Source: SP5GCR1 sp965199685
GTDB taxonomy: Bacteria; Pseudomonadota; Gammaproteobacteria; Poriferisulfidales; Oxydemutatoraceae
Direction: 5' to 3'
Length of the DNA stretch: 64,000 nucleotides
Assembly: GCA_965199685.1 (NCBI GenBank)
Contig: OZ241323.1
Span: forward strand, 2,356,001 to 2,420,000
How positions within the stretch are numbered: the stretch's first letter is position 1; every line of letters starts with the position of its first letter. The notes below the pieces were generated by a model. It saw only the letters and a program-made list of their open reading frames with translations, was not told the origin of the DNA and made no database searches. Of the stretch, positions 7,918 through 16,145 are shown piece by piece. The position numbers were made by a program, and so were the translations under genes.

Positions 7918-8300
7918 TTGCCGATGTCCGTATAAAGTTTATACATTAAATCAAATGCTCGATTTAGGTTCTCTGTCCAGGCTTGTTCTACGCGCACCAT
8001 CAACACCAAAGTATCACTACCTCGCAGACCTATTTGCACGACTAATGGCAGGAATTTATCGTGGTGTGCAGCAGCTAATATTCGTTTTACCTCATCGTAC
8101 AATTCGTGTGTAGCTACTTTTCTGAATAATGCCAACACGACACCTTTCCCCTCGCTCAGCTCTTCTATATCCAAAATATAGTTCTCTTCGCCGATAGTGA
8201 TATTATTGACGTACGGCACCTCGGAACTAGGCATCTTGAAATCCTTAAAGCCCAGATTGTGCATAAAGCCCGCTAATGCAGTACCCCATTGTGTAGCCAT
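7914..8300 (-). CDS. Small type III secretion chaperone (SycN/CesT-like)
   Basis: A 128-residue protein with the alpha-beta layout of class I secretion chaperones: an N-terminal helix containing FMHNLGFKDF, then strands YVNNITIGEENYILDIEEL and GVVLALFRKV, and a C-terminal helix ENLNRAFDLMYKLYTDIG. Dimeric chaperones of this class bind the N-terminus of a cognate substrate. SycN, with YscB, binds the gatekeeper YopN. It lies directly downstream of sctW, so SctW is the likely client. It overlaps the STAS gene by four bases. Confidence 0.75.
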   Translation of the reverse strand: MATQWGTALAGFMHNLGFKDFKMPSSEVPYVNNITIGEENYILDIEELSEGKGVVLALFRKVATHELYDEVKRILAAAHHDKFLPLVVQIGLRGSDTLVLMVRVEQAWTENLNRAFDLMYKLYTDIGK

Positions 8301-8308
8301 TCCCCCTC

Positions 8309-9430
8309 CTATACTTCAAATTCTTGATCGATTGCTTTGTCTAAAGCCTGCTGTACGCTTCCGGTCAACTCGGCGCGCTTGTTTTCGTCATCAAACGCTT
8401 TGTAAGGAATTAGCCGGATGAGATCCTTTAAGCCCTTAAAGAAGTATATCTTGGCACTGACTTGATCGATATTAAGTTTTTCGGCGACATCTTCAACCAG
8501 TTGATCGCTATACCACCCCTTTTCCTTCAATTCCAACACCTGCTGCAACAGTGCTTGACCGCCGTGCGCTGATGCCAACTGATAATTGCCATGTACTTTA
8601 TCCATCAACTCCTCGCATTGGTGATACATGCCGCCCAATAGTTTGAGTTGATACATGTCGTCCATAATTGCTTTCAGATGAGATTTGGGCAACGAGCGAC
8701 TATCTGTCTCGACTTCTGCCGCAAGTCCGTCTAAGAGAAAGCCGACCGTTTCCATAAATTTCTGTTTGCCGTAGTCCTTGACGACCTTGCTGTAGGCTTG
8801 GGTGATGCTTTTATAGTCTAGTACTACGTCTCTATAAAGGTCTCTTAGTTCTTGAACCTCGCCAACCCCTTGTTCGGCTGCCGCACTAGCACTTGCAGAG
8901 ACATTGATCCCAGCGTGGATTTCCGGTCCGTGTTGTGCCTCCAGTTGTGTGACCGCATTGCCTACATTGGCAATCAACCCAGGGGCTGCGCCTTCTTCGC
9001 GCAAGAAGTCGCGCGCATAAGAAAGTGCAAGAAATTGATGGCTGACATCGGGATAGGACTTCGCAGCAAGTTCTTGTAATTGCTTTGCAGTGGGGGATTT
9101 ATGCATTTGTGCAATTTGTTTGGCAAACGCCGCCAATTTTTTGTTCTTCTCAAGATCGTTGACTTGCTTTAGATAAAGTTCGGCTTGTTTCATCGCAAAA
9201 GATTTGAGTCCGGTTTTGCCCAATTTGCGCTTAGCGAGTTTTTTCTCTACTTTTTCGCTATGCACAAAGCTCAATTCCTCCGCCGAGTCTTCCAACATAG
9301 CGACCGGATCCGCAACCAGAGAAACACGTTGACCTTGATAGTTTCCGTCTACTGATGCTGCACGCCCGGCAGGCTGAGCTACAGTATTGGAAGTCAGCGG
9401 TGCGGTTGCCGGGTTGTGAACATCAGCCAT
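8309..9430 (-). CDS. sctW: Type III secretion gatekeeper SctW (YopN-TyeA/HrpJ/CopN family)
   Basis: At 373 residues it corresponds to a YopN-TyeA fusion, as in MxiC, InvE and CopN. I prefer the ATG at 9430 (MADVHNPATAP) because GGAG lies six bases upstream. A longer frame to 9508 runs into repeat DNA. The HrpJ-type domain covers residues ~45-280. The TyeA-like helical module is at the C-terminus (LKEKGWYSDQLVEDVAEKLN and the helices that follow to residue 373). Gatekeepers plug the export gate until host contact and control the switch from translocators to effectors. It heads the sctW-chaperone-STAS-sctX-sctY-sctV run. Repeat DNA lies immediately upstream. Confidence 0.85.
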   Translation of the reverse strand: MADVHNPATAPLTSNTVAQPAGRAASVDGNYQGQRVSLVADPVAMLEDSAEELSFVHSEKVEKKLAKRKLGKTGLKSFAMKQAELYLKQVNDLEKNKKLAAFAKQIAQMHKSPTAKQLQELAAKSYPDVSHQFLALSYARDFLREEGAAPGLIANVGNAVTQLEAQHGPEIHAGINVSASASAAAEQGVGEVQELRDLYRDVVLDYKSITQAYSKVVKDYGKQKFMETVGFLLDGLAAEVETDSRSLPKSHLKAIMDDMYQLKLLGGMYHQCEELMDKVHGNYQLASAHGGQALLQQVLELKEKGWYSDQLVEDVAEKLNIDQVSAKIYFFKGLKDLIRLIPYKAFDDENKRAELTGSVQQALDKAIDQEFEV

Positions 9431-9439
9431 GATGCGCTC

Positions 9440-9890
9440 CGTGAACCGACAGCTGGAGCTGCTGCAAAAGTATCTTTGAACCGTAGGGGAGGGTATTGCA
9501 TTTTGCAATGAATACGCTGCCCATTATCTTAGAGTTCTGCACAACGTCACGCCGATTGACCCACTGGCTCAATCGGCGGTTCAATATGCCTCCCCGAAAT
9601 GCGATGCTCCTGAACCAACAAAATCGTACGCCATCCAATTTATGGGAACCACAACCAAGTGGCGCAAGCGGTTCTGTTAGTGCAGAACGGTACTTTAGGG
9701 AGGGCATGTTAGCCCTCCCCTACAGTTGGTTATCATCAATTCAATGGCGCAAGCGGTTGGGTTTGTGCGATAACGGCACTTTTTCAACATCCCCATGTTA
9801 GCCCTCCCCTACAGGTGGTTATCATCAATTCAATGGCGCAAGCGGTTAGGTTCATGCAATGATAGTGCTTTTTCAACAGCCTTAGCTGCG
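9440..9890. repeat. Repeat island 3 between sctW and the translocator gene
   Basis: About 450 bases without a gene. It contains a CGCCGATTGA..TCAATCGGCG inverted repeat near 9550-9580, the AACCACAACCAAGTGGCGC module, the GGGAGGGC..GCCCTCCC palindrome at 9698-9720, two further GGCGCAAGCGGTT modules and a right terminal repeat CTTTTTCAACATCCCC ending at 9794, followed by ATGT. It separates the translocator from the sctW operon. Confidence 0.8.
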
Positions 9891-11021
9891 CTATACCCGA
9901 GTCGCTATGGCTTCGGTCGTTGTGTTACTACTTTGCATTAACTGTTGCATTTGATCGTAGACTTTCTCTGCATCGTTGCGTACCGACTCGGCATAAGCCT
10001 TTTTCTGTTCAGCCAAGCTACGTTTTTCAGACGATTCAGCCTCGATATCTTTTGATTCGGCTTGCTTTTCGTCCGAATAATACCTCAGTACTGTGGAGAC
10101 AGTCTGCCCTACACCCTGCACGATTTGAGATACACCCTGTGTAAAGGTCGTGATGTTTTGTGCTCTTTGATAAGTTATCAAATTGCCGCCACCCTTAGCC
10201 TTTTTGCTTAGCTTTTTTTGCGTAGTTTTCTCTTCGTCTACCGTGCTGTCTTCATCAACTTTGTTGGACGACGACTCGGCACCCTCCACTTCGTCGCTAT
10301 CAAGCGGCACATCGTTGGCCTTTTCTACTGCCTTTTGAAGTTTTTTCTCTTGACCCTGTATCTCGTCATCTATGGTGTCACTTTCCTCAGTAGACTCGGT
10401 CTGCTGGGACTCGGTTGACTCCGATGTTGACTCGGTAGGACTTGAGGTTTCAGCTTCGTCTTCTTGCGGCTTATTCGGTTCCACTTCGTATTCGCTGGTG
10501 TCTAAAGACTCAGTGGTGTCTAAAGACTCAGTTCCTCCAGTCTCGGAACCAGACAACGTTTTTGTGCTTGATACTGCACCACCTAGTGAGATGGCACCGC
10601 CGGCAATCTGCATGCTACCCAAAGCAAGTCCTGCCCCAAGTGCAAACTTTGCCGCCTCCCGAAGTGCATGTGCGGCTTCTTTTAGCTTGGACGCAACACT
10701 CAAGGCTGCTTCCATTGCATCCTCTTCGGCAACTTTCTGGTTTTCGACCATAGATTTTTCCATCACATCCATGACTGCAAAAACATCGTACTCAACCGAA
10801 CCTAGAATCTTGCCACTCAAACCCAATGCCGAAGAAATATCAAAATCGCTATCGGGTGTGTGGTTTAAGGGCGGTGCGTTATTTTTCTGAACTCTCGGAG
10901 ACGGTGCGCCCGAAGTGTCGTACGGAAGCGGTGCACCAGGTGCAGTGGTGCCGCTTGTGGTTACCGGTTGCCCAGTATCTAGGGTTGTTATAGGAGGGGG
11001 GGTTTTGTCTATCTCGTTCAT
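9891..11021 (-). CDS. Probable type III secretion translocator (SctB/YopD-like)
   Basis: A 376-residue protein with the architecture of the smaller pore-forming translocator. It has a polar Pro/Thr-rich N-terminus (1-60), an amphipathic helix region (~80-122), one hydrophobic stretch at ~125-150 rich in Gly/Ala (KFALGAGLALGSMQIAGGAI), a long acidic Ser/Thr/Glu linker (~160-265) and a helical C-terminus with regularly spaced Gln (TTFTQGVSQIVQGVGQTV, then a coiled coil to 376). No signal peptide is present, as expected for a type III substrate. A strong AGGAGGAG precedes the ATG. It lies upstream of, and on the same strand as, the secretion operon. The acidic linker is unusually long. The family call is structural rather than motif-based. 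Confidence 0.65.
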   Translation of the reverse strand: MNEIDKTPPPITTLDTGQPVTTSGTTAPGAPLPYDTSGAPSPRVQKNNAPPLNHTPDSDFDISSALGLSGKILGSVEYDVFAVMDVMEKSMVENQKVAEEDAMEAALSVASKLKEAAHALREAAKFALGAGLALGSMQIAGGAISLGGAVSSTKTLSGSETGGTESLDTTESLDTSEYEVEPNKPQEDEAETSSPTESTSESTESQQTESTEESDTIDDEIQGQEKKLQKAVEKANDVPLDSDEVEGAESSSNKVDEDSTVDEEKTTQKKLSKKAKGGGNLITYQRAQNITTFTQGVSQIVQGVGQTVSTVLRYYSDEKQAESKDIEAESSEKRSLAEQKKAYAESVRNDAEKVYDQMQQLMQSSNTTTEAIATRV

Positions 11022-11025
11022 TAAA

Positions 11026-11106
11026 CTCCTCCTTAACCGTTTACGGTTAGCCTGTGTGAATTAGACTTGTATGCAATTATAGCATAAATGAAAAACCTAT
11101 ATTCAA
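11026..11106 (-). promoter_or_regulatory. Promoter, palindrome and strong RBS of the translocator gene
   Basis: On the minus strand there is an extended -10 (TG-C-TATAAT, hexamer at 11081-11076) with a weak TTGAAT -35 nineteen bases upstream (11106-11101). Between promoter and start lies a palindrome with arms TAACCG/CGGTTA and a TTTA loop at 11034-11049. The purine-rich ribosome-binding site (11032-11026) abuts it, four bases before the ATG at 11021. The palindrome could be an operator or an mRNA hairpin controlling access to the RBS. Confidence 0.55.
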
Positions 11107-11116
11107 GTCGGGAATT

Positions 11117-11293
11117 GGGGCTGTTAAAAAAGCACCGCTATTGCCCAAGCGTAACCGCTTTGCGCCCTCAAATTTACGCAAACGGTAGGGGCGGACCATT
11201 CCCCTCCTTTGGAGGGGTGGCAGGCGCAGCCTGACGGGGTGGTTGTCAAGGGTCTGCATAAACTCAATCGGCAGCTCTCTTTTCAACAGCCCC
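11117..11293. mobile_element. MITE-like repeat element, 177 bp (island 4)
   Basis: The ends are inverted: GGGGCTGTTAAAAAAG at 11117 and CTTTTCAACAGCCCC ending at 11293. The interior holds the CCCCTCC..GGAGGGG hairpin with the GGCAGGCGCAGCCTGACGGGG module. No coding capacity is credible. An obvious target duplication is not visible at this copy. Confidence 0.75.
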
Positions 11294-11347
11294 ACATTCC
11301 TATAAAAGTTAATGCTCCCTTACATTAATATATCTGAGATTTATTCC

Positions 11348-12733
11348 TCATAGTTTTTTAAGCAACCTTTCCCGGTTATCGGAGGCATCATCATGGTCGG
11401 GGTCTATCTCAAGTGCCTTGTTATAGTCAGCGATGGCTCCCTCATAATCCCCTGATTCTTCCTTAGCAAGCCCTCGGTTGCTGTAGGCAGCAGCAAAGTC
11501 GGGGTCTAGTTCAATTGCCTTGTTATAGTCAGCGATGGCTCCCTCATAATCTTCTAAATCATGCTTAGCAACTCCTCGGCTATCGTAGGCATAAGCATAG
11601 TCAGGGTCTATCTCAAGTGCCTTGTTAATGTCAGCGATTGCTCCTTCATAATTCTCTAATTTTATCTTAGTATATCCTCGGTTATTGTAGGCATTAGCCT
11701 TATAGGGGTCTATCTCAAGTGCCTTGTCATAGTCAGCGATTGCGCCCTCATAATCCTCCGAGTTTCTCTTAGCATTTCCTCGGTTATAGTAGGCATTAGC
11801 CTTATAGGGGTCTATCTCAAGTGCCCTGTTATAGTCAGCGATTGCGCCCTCATAATCCTCTAAGTTTCTCTTAGCAATTCCTCGGTTATAGTAGGCTATA
11901 GCAAGGTCGGGGTCTATCTCAAGAACTTTGTTATAGTCAGCGATTGCTCCCTCATAATCCTCTAAGTAGTACTTAGCATTTCCTCGGTTATAGTAGGCAG
12001 CAGCATCGTCGGGGTCTATCTCAAGTGCCCTGTTATAGTCAGCGATTGCGCCCTCATAATCTCCTGACTTTCTCTTAGCAATTCCTCGGTTATTGTAGAC
12101 ATCAGCATCGTCGGGGTCTATCTCAATAGCCTTGCTATAGTCAGCGATGGCTCCTTCATAATTCCCTAGATCATCTTTAGCACTTCCTCGGTTATTGTAG
12201 GCATTAGCCTTATAGGGGTCTATCTCAAGTGCCCTGTTATAGTCCGCGATTGCGCCTTCATAATTCCCTAAGTTTTTCTTAACACTTCCTCGGTTATTGT
12301 AGGCAGCAGCCAAGTCGGGGTCTAGTTCAATTGCCCTGTTATAGTCCGCGATTGCGCCCTGATAATCTCCTAAGTTTTGCTTATCAACTCCTTGGTTATA
12401 GTAGGCAATAGCATCATTGTCAACGCTTGCTCCCTCATAATTATACCGCTCCGTTTGATTGTATTGATATTGGGGGGTAGTGCTACAACCCGCTATCGCT
12501 AGAGTCAAAACAATGGTAATCAAAGACAGCCTGACAACTTTGTTTGTTTGGGATCCTTCCTTGAATATGTTCCATAATCTCTCTAGCACCAAACGCGCAT
12601 CAGCATACGCTTGGTGTGGCGAACCACGCAAGCGGACGGCATCTGCCACACTGCAGGTGCGTTTGATGTTTTCCCGGTGGGGGGTCTCGCCCCAGTCTTT
12701 TTGTATATTGACTATCATCTCTTCTCTGTTCAT
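11348..12733 (-). CDS. TPR-repeat protein with internal lipoprotein-like signal
   Basis: From the ATG at 12733 (GGAGG five bases upstream) the protein has 461 residues. After about 60 soluble residues comes a hydrophobic segment VVRLSLITIVLTLAIAGC that ends in a lipobox-like AIAGC. Ten 34-residue tetratricopeptide repeats follow, with consensus AxAYNNRGxAKxxLxDYEGAIADYNKALEIDPD, then a short cap. TPR arrays mediate protein-protein binding. The regularity at both protein and DNA level implies recent expansion or conversion. An N-terminal extension before a lipobox is odd: the gene could be a fusion of a small unknown reading frame with a lipoprotein start, or the segment could be a type II membrane anchor. 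A similar but longer array lies at 60773-62347. Confidence 0.85.
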   Translation of the reverse strand: MNREEMIVNIQKDWGETPHRENIKRTCSVADAVRLRGSPHQAYADARLVLERLWNIFKEGSQTNKVVRLSLITIVLTLAIAGCSTTPQYQYNQTERYNYEGASVDNDAIAYYNQGVDKQNLGDYQGAIADYNRAIELDPDLAAAYNNRGSVKKNLGNYEGAIADYNRALEIDPYKANAYNNRGSAKDDLGNYEGAIADYSKAIEIDPDDADVYNNRGIAKRKSGDYEGAIADYNRALEIDPDDAAAYYNRGNAKYYLEDYEGAIADYNKVLEIDPDLAIAYYNRGIAKRNLEDYEGAIADYNRALEIDPYKANAYYNRGNAKRNSEDYEGAIADYDKALEIDPYKANAYNNRGYTKIKLENYEGAIADINKALEIDPDYAYAYDSRGVAKHDLEDYEGAIADYNKAIELDPDFAAAYSNRGLAKEESGDYEGAIADYNKALEIDPDHDDASDNRERLLKKL

Positions 12734-13340
12734 TTTTTCCTCCATTAAATAAATCAATTTAGCAATCACTACTCGCTTGAGCGCACTGCACTTCTAGGGT
12801 TTATTCGGTTGCTCTAAAATTGCATTTCTCAAAATCTTGCCCAGCTTATAGGTTTGGGTGTAGATAACTAACAAAGGTGGCAAAATCTAAAAGCTGATAT
12901 GTAGTGCAATGAGCAACTCAAAGCTATCAATTTCTGCATATACTAACAGCATAAGACGGCACCTTCAAGTATGTATAATAGCAATGAATTTGTCTATAGT
13001 ACCGTTATTGTATGAACCCAACCGCTTGCGCCATTAAATTTATGAAAACCACCCGTAGGGGCAGAATAGAGCCGCCGATTGAGCCGGTAGGTCAATCGGC
13101 GTGACATTATACAGAACCTTAGCATGGGTATGTAGGTTGGACAAGCTAAGGCTTGTCCTAAATGGTGGGTACACCATAAAGCCGCCGATTGAGCCAGTAG
13201 GTCAATCGACGTGACGTTGTGCAGAACCTCAATGTGATTGTTAAACGCATGCATTACAAAACGCATAGGCTACCCCGTCAGGCTTCGCCTGCCACCCCTC
13301 CAAAGGAGGGGAATGTACTAATGCAGATACTTTTTCAATA
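12734..13340. repeat. Repeat island 5 upstream of rnfD
   Basis: No gene. Bases 12734-12990 show nothing recognisable. From ~13000 to 13340 there are a CCAACCGCTTGCGCCATTAAA module, two CCGCCGATTGAGCC..GGTCAATCGGCG inverted repeats (near 13071 and 13182), the CCCCGTCAGGCTTCGCCTG plus CCCCTCC..GGAGGGG module and a terminal CTTTTTCAATA end that stops about five bases before the rnfD start codon. Confidence 0.75.
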
Positions 13341-13346
13341 ACTGAT

Positions 13347-14315
13347 ATGTTAATGTCCCATGCCAAGCAGTTGCCTTTAGGCATCTTTGTTGTTGAGCCG
13401 AAATGGGCAATGCGCGAACTGCTCGTTGCATTGATACCCGGCATTGTTGCACTGTGTTATTTCTGGGGGTGGGGGGTTGTCGTAAATATCATTGTTGCGG
13501 TGACGACCGCCGTTGTCTCAGAGGCAGTGATTCTAAAGATCCGAGGTATCGCAGTCGTTCCGATATTAGAGGATTACAGCGCAATAGTAACCGCAGTTCT
13601 ATTGGCACTGGCTCTGCCTCCTTATCTGCCGTGGTGGGTTGTGGTCATCGCCTCGGCCTGTGCGATCGTAATAGCAAAGCAGCTCTACGGAGGTCTCGGC
13701 AATAATTTATTCAATCCAGCAATGGTTGGTTATGCGATTGCGATGATTGCTTATCCGCTACATTTGACGGTGTGGCCCTCCGATGTATTGACGGCGACGC
13801 GTTTTGATTGGGCTCAGGTTATTGATTACTCAGTTAACGCCGGTAGCGAGCCTTATATTGCCACACTCACTGGCGCAACACCTTTGGATCTTTGGCGCAC
13901 TGATAATAGCTGGCAGCCGCGTGCAGATCCCTCAATGATACATTGGAACATCATCAACATCTGTTTTCTAGTCGGTGGATTATGGCTGTTGCTACGCCGT
14001 CTTATCCAGTGGCATACTCCGCTAGCGATATTATCTACGCTGTTGATTGCCGCTTTGCTATTTCCCGGGGGGTTGTCACCGCTCTCATCACTATGGCTAC
14101 ACTTGGGATGTGGTGCAACGATGCTTGGTGCTTTTTATATTGCTACCGACCCGGTCACCTCGCCGCGCCATCCGTACATGAAAGTACTGTTTGGTATCGG
14201 TATTGGTGTACTGACTTTCATCATCAGATATAGCGGCAGTTATGCTGATGGTTTTGCATTTGCGATATTATTGATGAACCTTTTTGTTCCCTTAATGAAC
14301 CGCTATGCTAAGTAA
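13347..14315 (+). CDS. rnfD: Electron transport complex subunit RnfD
   Basis: A 322-residue integral membrane protein with about nine helices, homologous to NqrB/RnfD. RnfD is part of the ion-pumping ferredoxin:NAD oxidoreductase of the inner membrane. The covalent FMN attachment site is visible as TLTGATPLD near residue 177, where the threonine carries FMN by a phosphoester bond. The NNLFNPAMVGYA and TDPVTSPRHP motifs are typical. The last 11 bases overlap rnfG. Subunits rnfA, rnfB and rnfC, which normally precede it, are absent. Instead a repeat ends five bases before the ATG, and no Shine-Dalgarno sequence is visible. Confidence 0.95.
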   Translation: MLMSHAKQLPLGIFVVEPKWAMRELLVALIPGIVALCYFWGWGVVVNIIVAVTTAVVSEAVILKIRGIAVVPILEDYSAIVTAVLLALALPPYLPWWVVVIASACAIVIAKQLYGGLGNNLFNPAMVGYAIAMIAYPLHLTVWPSDVLTATRFDWAQVIDYSVNAGSEPYIATLTGATPLDLWRTDNSWQPRADPSMIHWNIINICFLVGGLWLLLRRLIQWHTPLAILSTLLIAALLFPGGLSPLSSLWLHLGCGATMLGAFYIATDPVTSPRHPYMKVLFGIGIGVLTFIIRYSGSYADGFAFAILLMNLFVPLMNRYAK

Positions 14316-14892
14316 GCGTTTTTCAGGCACTTACTTGCTTGCCCTAATCGTTATGGTTGCGGTGGCAAGTCTAACAAGCAGTGAGTTTTGGACTCGTGAA
14401 GCACGCACGCAAGCACAACAAGAAAAAATTGAACAAAGCCTTCTTGCGGTGGCACCCATTACTGATTACGACAACAACCCGCAACAAGAAAAGCAGTATC
14501 GGCTAGAGGATGGAAAAACCTATATTGCGTATCCGTTCACAAAAGATGGTGAATTGGCAGGCTATGTAATACAAAATCAAACCTATTCCGCGTACAATGG
14601 TTTGCTGAAAGTGTTGGTTGGGTTGCGAGGCGACGGGACTTCCAGCGGTGTTCGCGTCGTGCAACACCGTGAAACCCCCGGGTTGGGGGATCGTATAGAA
14701 CCTCAGAACAATCCGTGGATATTACAACTTAAAGGGTCTGCGGTTGATAAACGCTCGTGGCAACTTCAAAAGGATGGTGGTTTAGTGGCTAACTTAACTG
14801 GTGCCACCGTGACTGCACGCGCAACATTGAACAGTGCGCACGAGGCTTTGTTATACTTTACACGGGATTTAGAATATTCGGACACACAATAA
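14305..14892 (+). CDS. rnfG: Electron transport complex subunit RnfG
   Basis: A 195-residue protein with one N-terminal membrane anchor (residues ~8-25) and a periplasmic FMN-binding domain. The covalent flavinylation motif appears as LTGATVTARA near residue 160, with the RETPGLGDRIE loop before it. It accepts electrons within the Rnf complex. It starts 11 bases inside rnfD, and rnfE begins directly after its stop, so the three are one operon. Confidence 0.95.
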   Translation: MLSKRFSGTYLLALIVMVAVASLTSSEFWTREARTQAQQEKIEQSLLAVAPITDYDNNPQQEKQYRLEDGKTYIAYPFTKDGELAGYVIQNQTYSAYNGLLKVLVGLRGDGTSSGVRVVQHRETPGLGDRIEPQNNPWILQLKGSAVDKRSWQLQKDGGLVANLTGATVTARATLNSAHEALLYFTRDLEYSDTQ

Positions 14893-15513
14893 ATGAATAC
14901 ACAAGCAATCAAGCAGATTATAGTTGAGGGTCTCTGGGAACAAAACCCCGGCGTGATACAGTTGTTGGGCTTATGCCCGCTACTTGCAGTGACGACCACA
15001 CTGCAAAACGGGTTTATCTTAGGGGTTGCCAGCCTAATCACCGTAACCTTGAGTTGTTTGTTGGTCTCGTTATTGCGGCGTTATATTTCTATGCCGTTGC
15101 GGCTGCCGATTTGCATCGTAATTATTGCCATGATTGTCAGCAATATAGATCTGTGGATGGCGGCGATGCTTTATGAGCAACACCAGGTCTTAGGTCTATT
15201 CGTGCCGTTGATTATCACCAACTGCGCGATCTTGGCACGCGCCGAAGCGTATGCGCTACATCACCCGCCGCTATATGCAACGATAGATGGATTGGCAACT
15301 GGTTTAGGATTTATTGCGGTGCTTTGTATAATTGGTGCTTTCAGAGAAGTTTTAGCCTACGGGAGTTTAGGGTCAAGTTTGGGGGTGCCGATATTCTTGC
15401 CAGCGATCACCCCAGCAGGTGCATTTTTTAGTCTTGCGTTATTGGTAGCACTAATCAAGTTTTGGAAAACGTATTCCGCACCTGAGCGGAAATCAGAATT
15501 GCTAAGCCAATGA
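14893..15513 (+). CDS. rnfE: Electron transport complex subunit RnfE
   Basis: A 206-residue membrane protein with six predicted helices, homologous to NqrD/RnfE. It pairs with RnfA to form the membrane core that binds a 2Fe-2S centre. The family block WEQNPGVIQLLGLCPLLAVT is present near the N-terminus, as are NCAILARAEAYA and GAFREVLAYGSL. It begins immediately after rnfG. The stop overlaps nth by four bases (ATGA). Its partner RnfA is not in the window. Confidence 0.95.
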   Translation: MNTQAIKQIIVEGLWEQNPGVIQLLGLCPLLAVTTTLQNGFILGVASLITVTLSCLLVSLLRRYISMPLRLPICIVIIAMIVSNIDLWMAAMLYEQHQVLGLFVPLIITNCAILARAEAYALHHPPLYATIDGLATGLGFIAVLCIIGAFREVLAYGSLGSSLGVPIFLPAITPAGAFFSLALLVALIKFWKTYSAPERKSELLSQ

Positions 15514-16145
15514 CCAAACAAAAAATTATTAAAATATTTGAACGGTTTAAGGCGCAAAATCCTGAACCTCGCAGCGAACTTAAATATCGTTCTCGCTTTG
15601 AACTGCTAATCGCAGTCATATTGTCGGCGCAAGCAACCGATGTCAGCGTTAATAAAGCGACTCGGGTGCTGTTCAAGCATGCAAACACCGCTAAGAAAAT
15701 GTTGGCATTATCGCCGGAGCAATTGAAAAGCTACATCAAGACGATAGGCTTGTTCAACACCAAAGCGAACAATATATTGAAAACTTGTAAGATTCTACTA
15801 ACCGAACACGGTGGACGTGTACCCAACGATAGAGATGCCCTAACCCGATTACCGGGCGTGGGGCGCAAGACTGCAAACGTGATACTGAACACGGCGTTTG
15901 GTGAAAAAACTATTGCAGTTGATACGCATATCTTCAGAATTTCTAATCGCATTGGGTTCGTGTCAGCTAAGACACCGCTTGCCGTTGAGCAAGGGTTATT
16001 GAAAGTTGTCCCTGAGCCATACAAACGTCATGCGCATCATTGGTTGATTTTGCACGGCCGTTATGTGTGCACTGCCCGCGCACCAGCCTGCGGCAGCTGT
16101 TTGATTGCCGATCTGTGCGAATACAAAAACAAAACCAATAAATGA
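15510..16145 (+). CDS. nth: Endonuclease III, DNA glycosylase/AP lyase
   Basis: A 211-residue HhH-GPD enzyme of base-excision repair, acting on oxidised pyrimidines. The helix-hairpin-helix reads LPGVGRKTANVIL, containing the catalytic lysine, and VDTHIFRISNR holds the catalytic aspartate. The C-terminal C-x6-C-x2-C-x5-C cluster ligands are present (CTARAPACGSCLIADLC). The rnfE-nth order is the classical gammaproteobacterial arrangement, and ATGA overlaps join it to both rnfE and hemX. Confidence 0.97.
   Translation: MTKQKIIKIFERFKAQNPEPRSELKYRSRFELLIAVILSAQATDVSVNKATRVLFKHANTAKKMLALSPEQLKSYIKTIGLFNTKANNILKTCKILLTEHGGRVPNDRDALTRLPGVGRKTANVILNTAFGEKTIAVDTHIFRISNRIGFVSAKTPLAVEQGLLKVVPEPYKRHAHHWLILHGRYVCTARAPACGSCLIADLCEYKNKTNK

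Noticed and set aside
10372..10890. 172-codon open frame antisense to the translocator gene
   Set aside because: It is the complementary strand of a Ser/Thr/Glu-rich coding region, which naturally lacks stops. It has no RBS, and its composition mirrors the sense gene.
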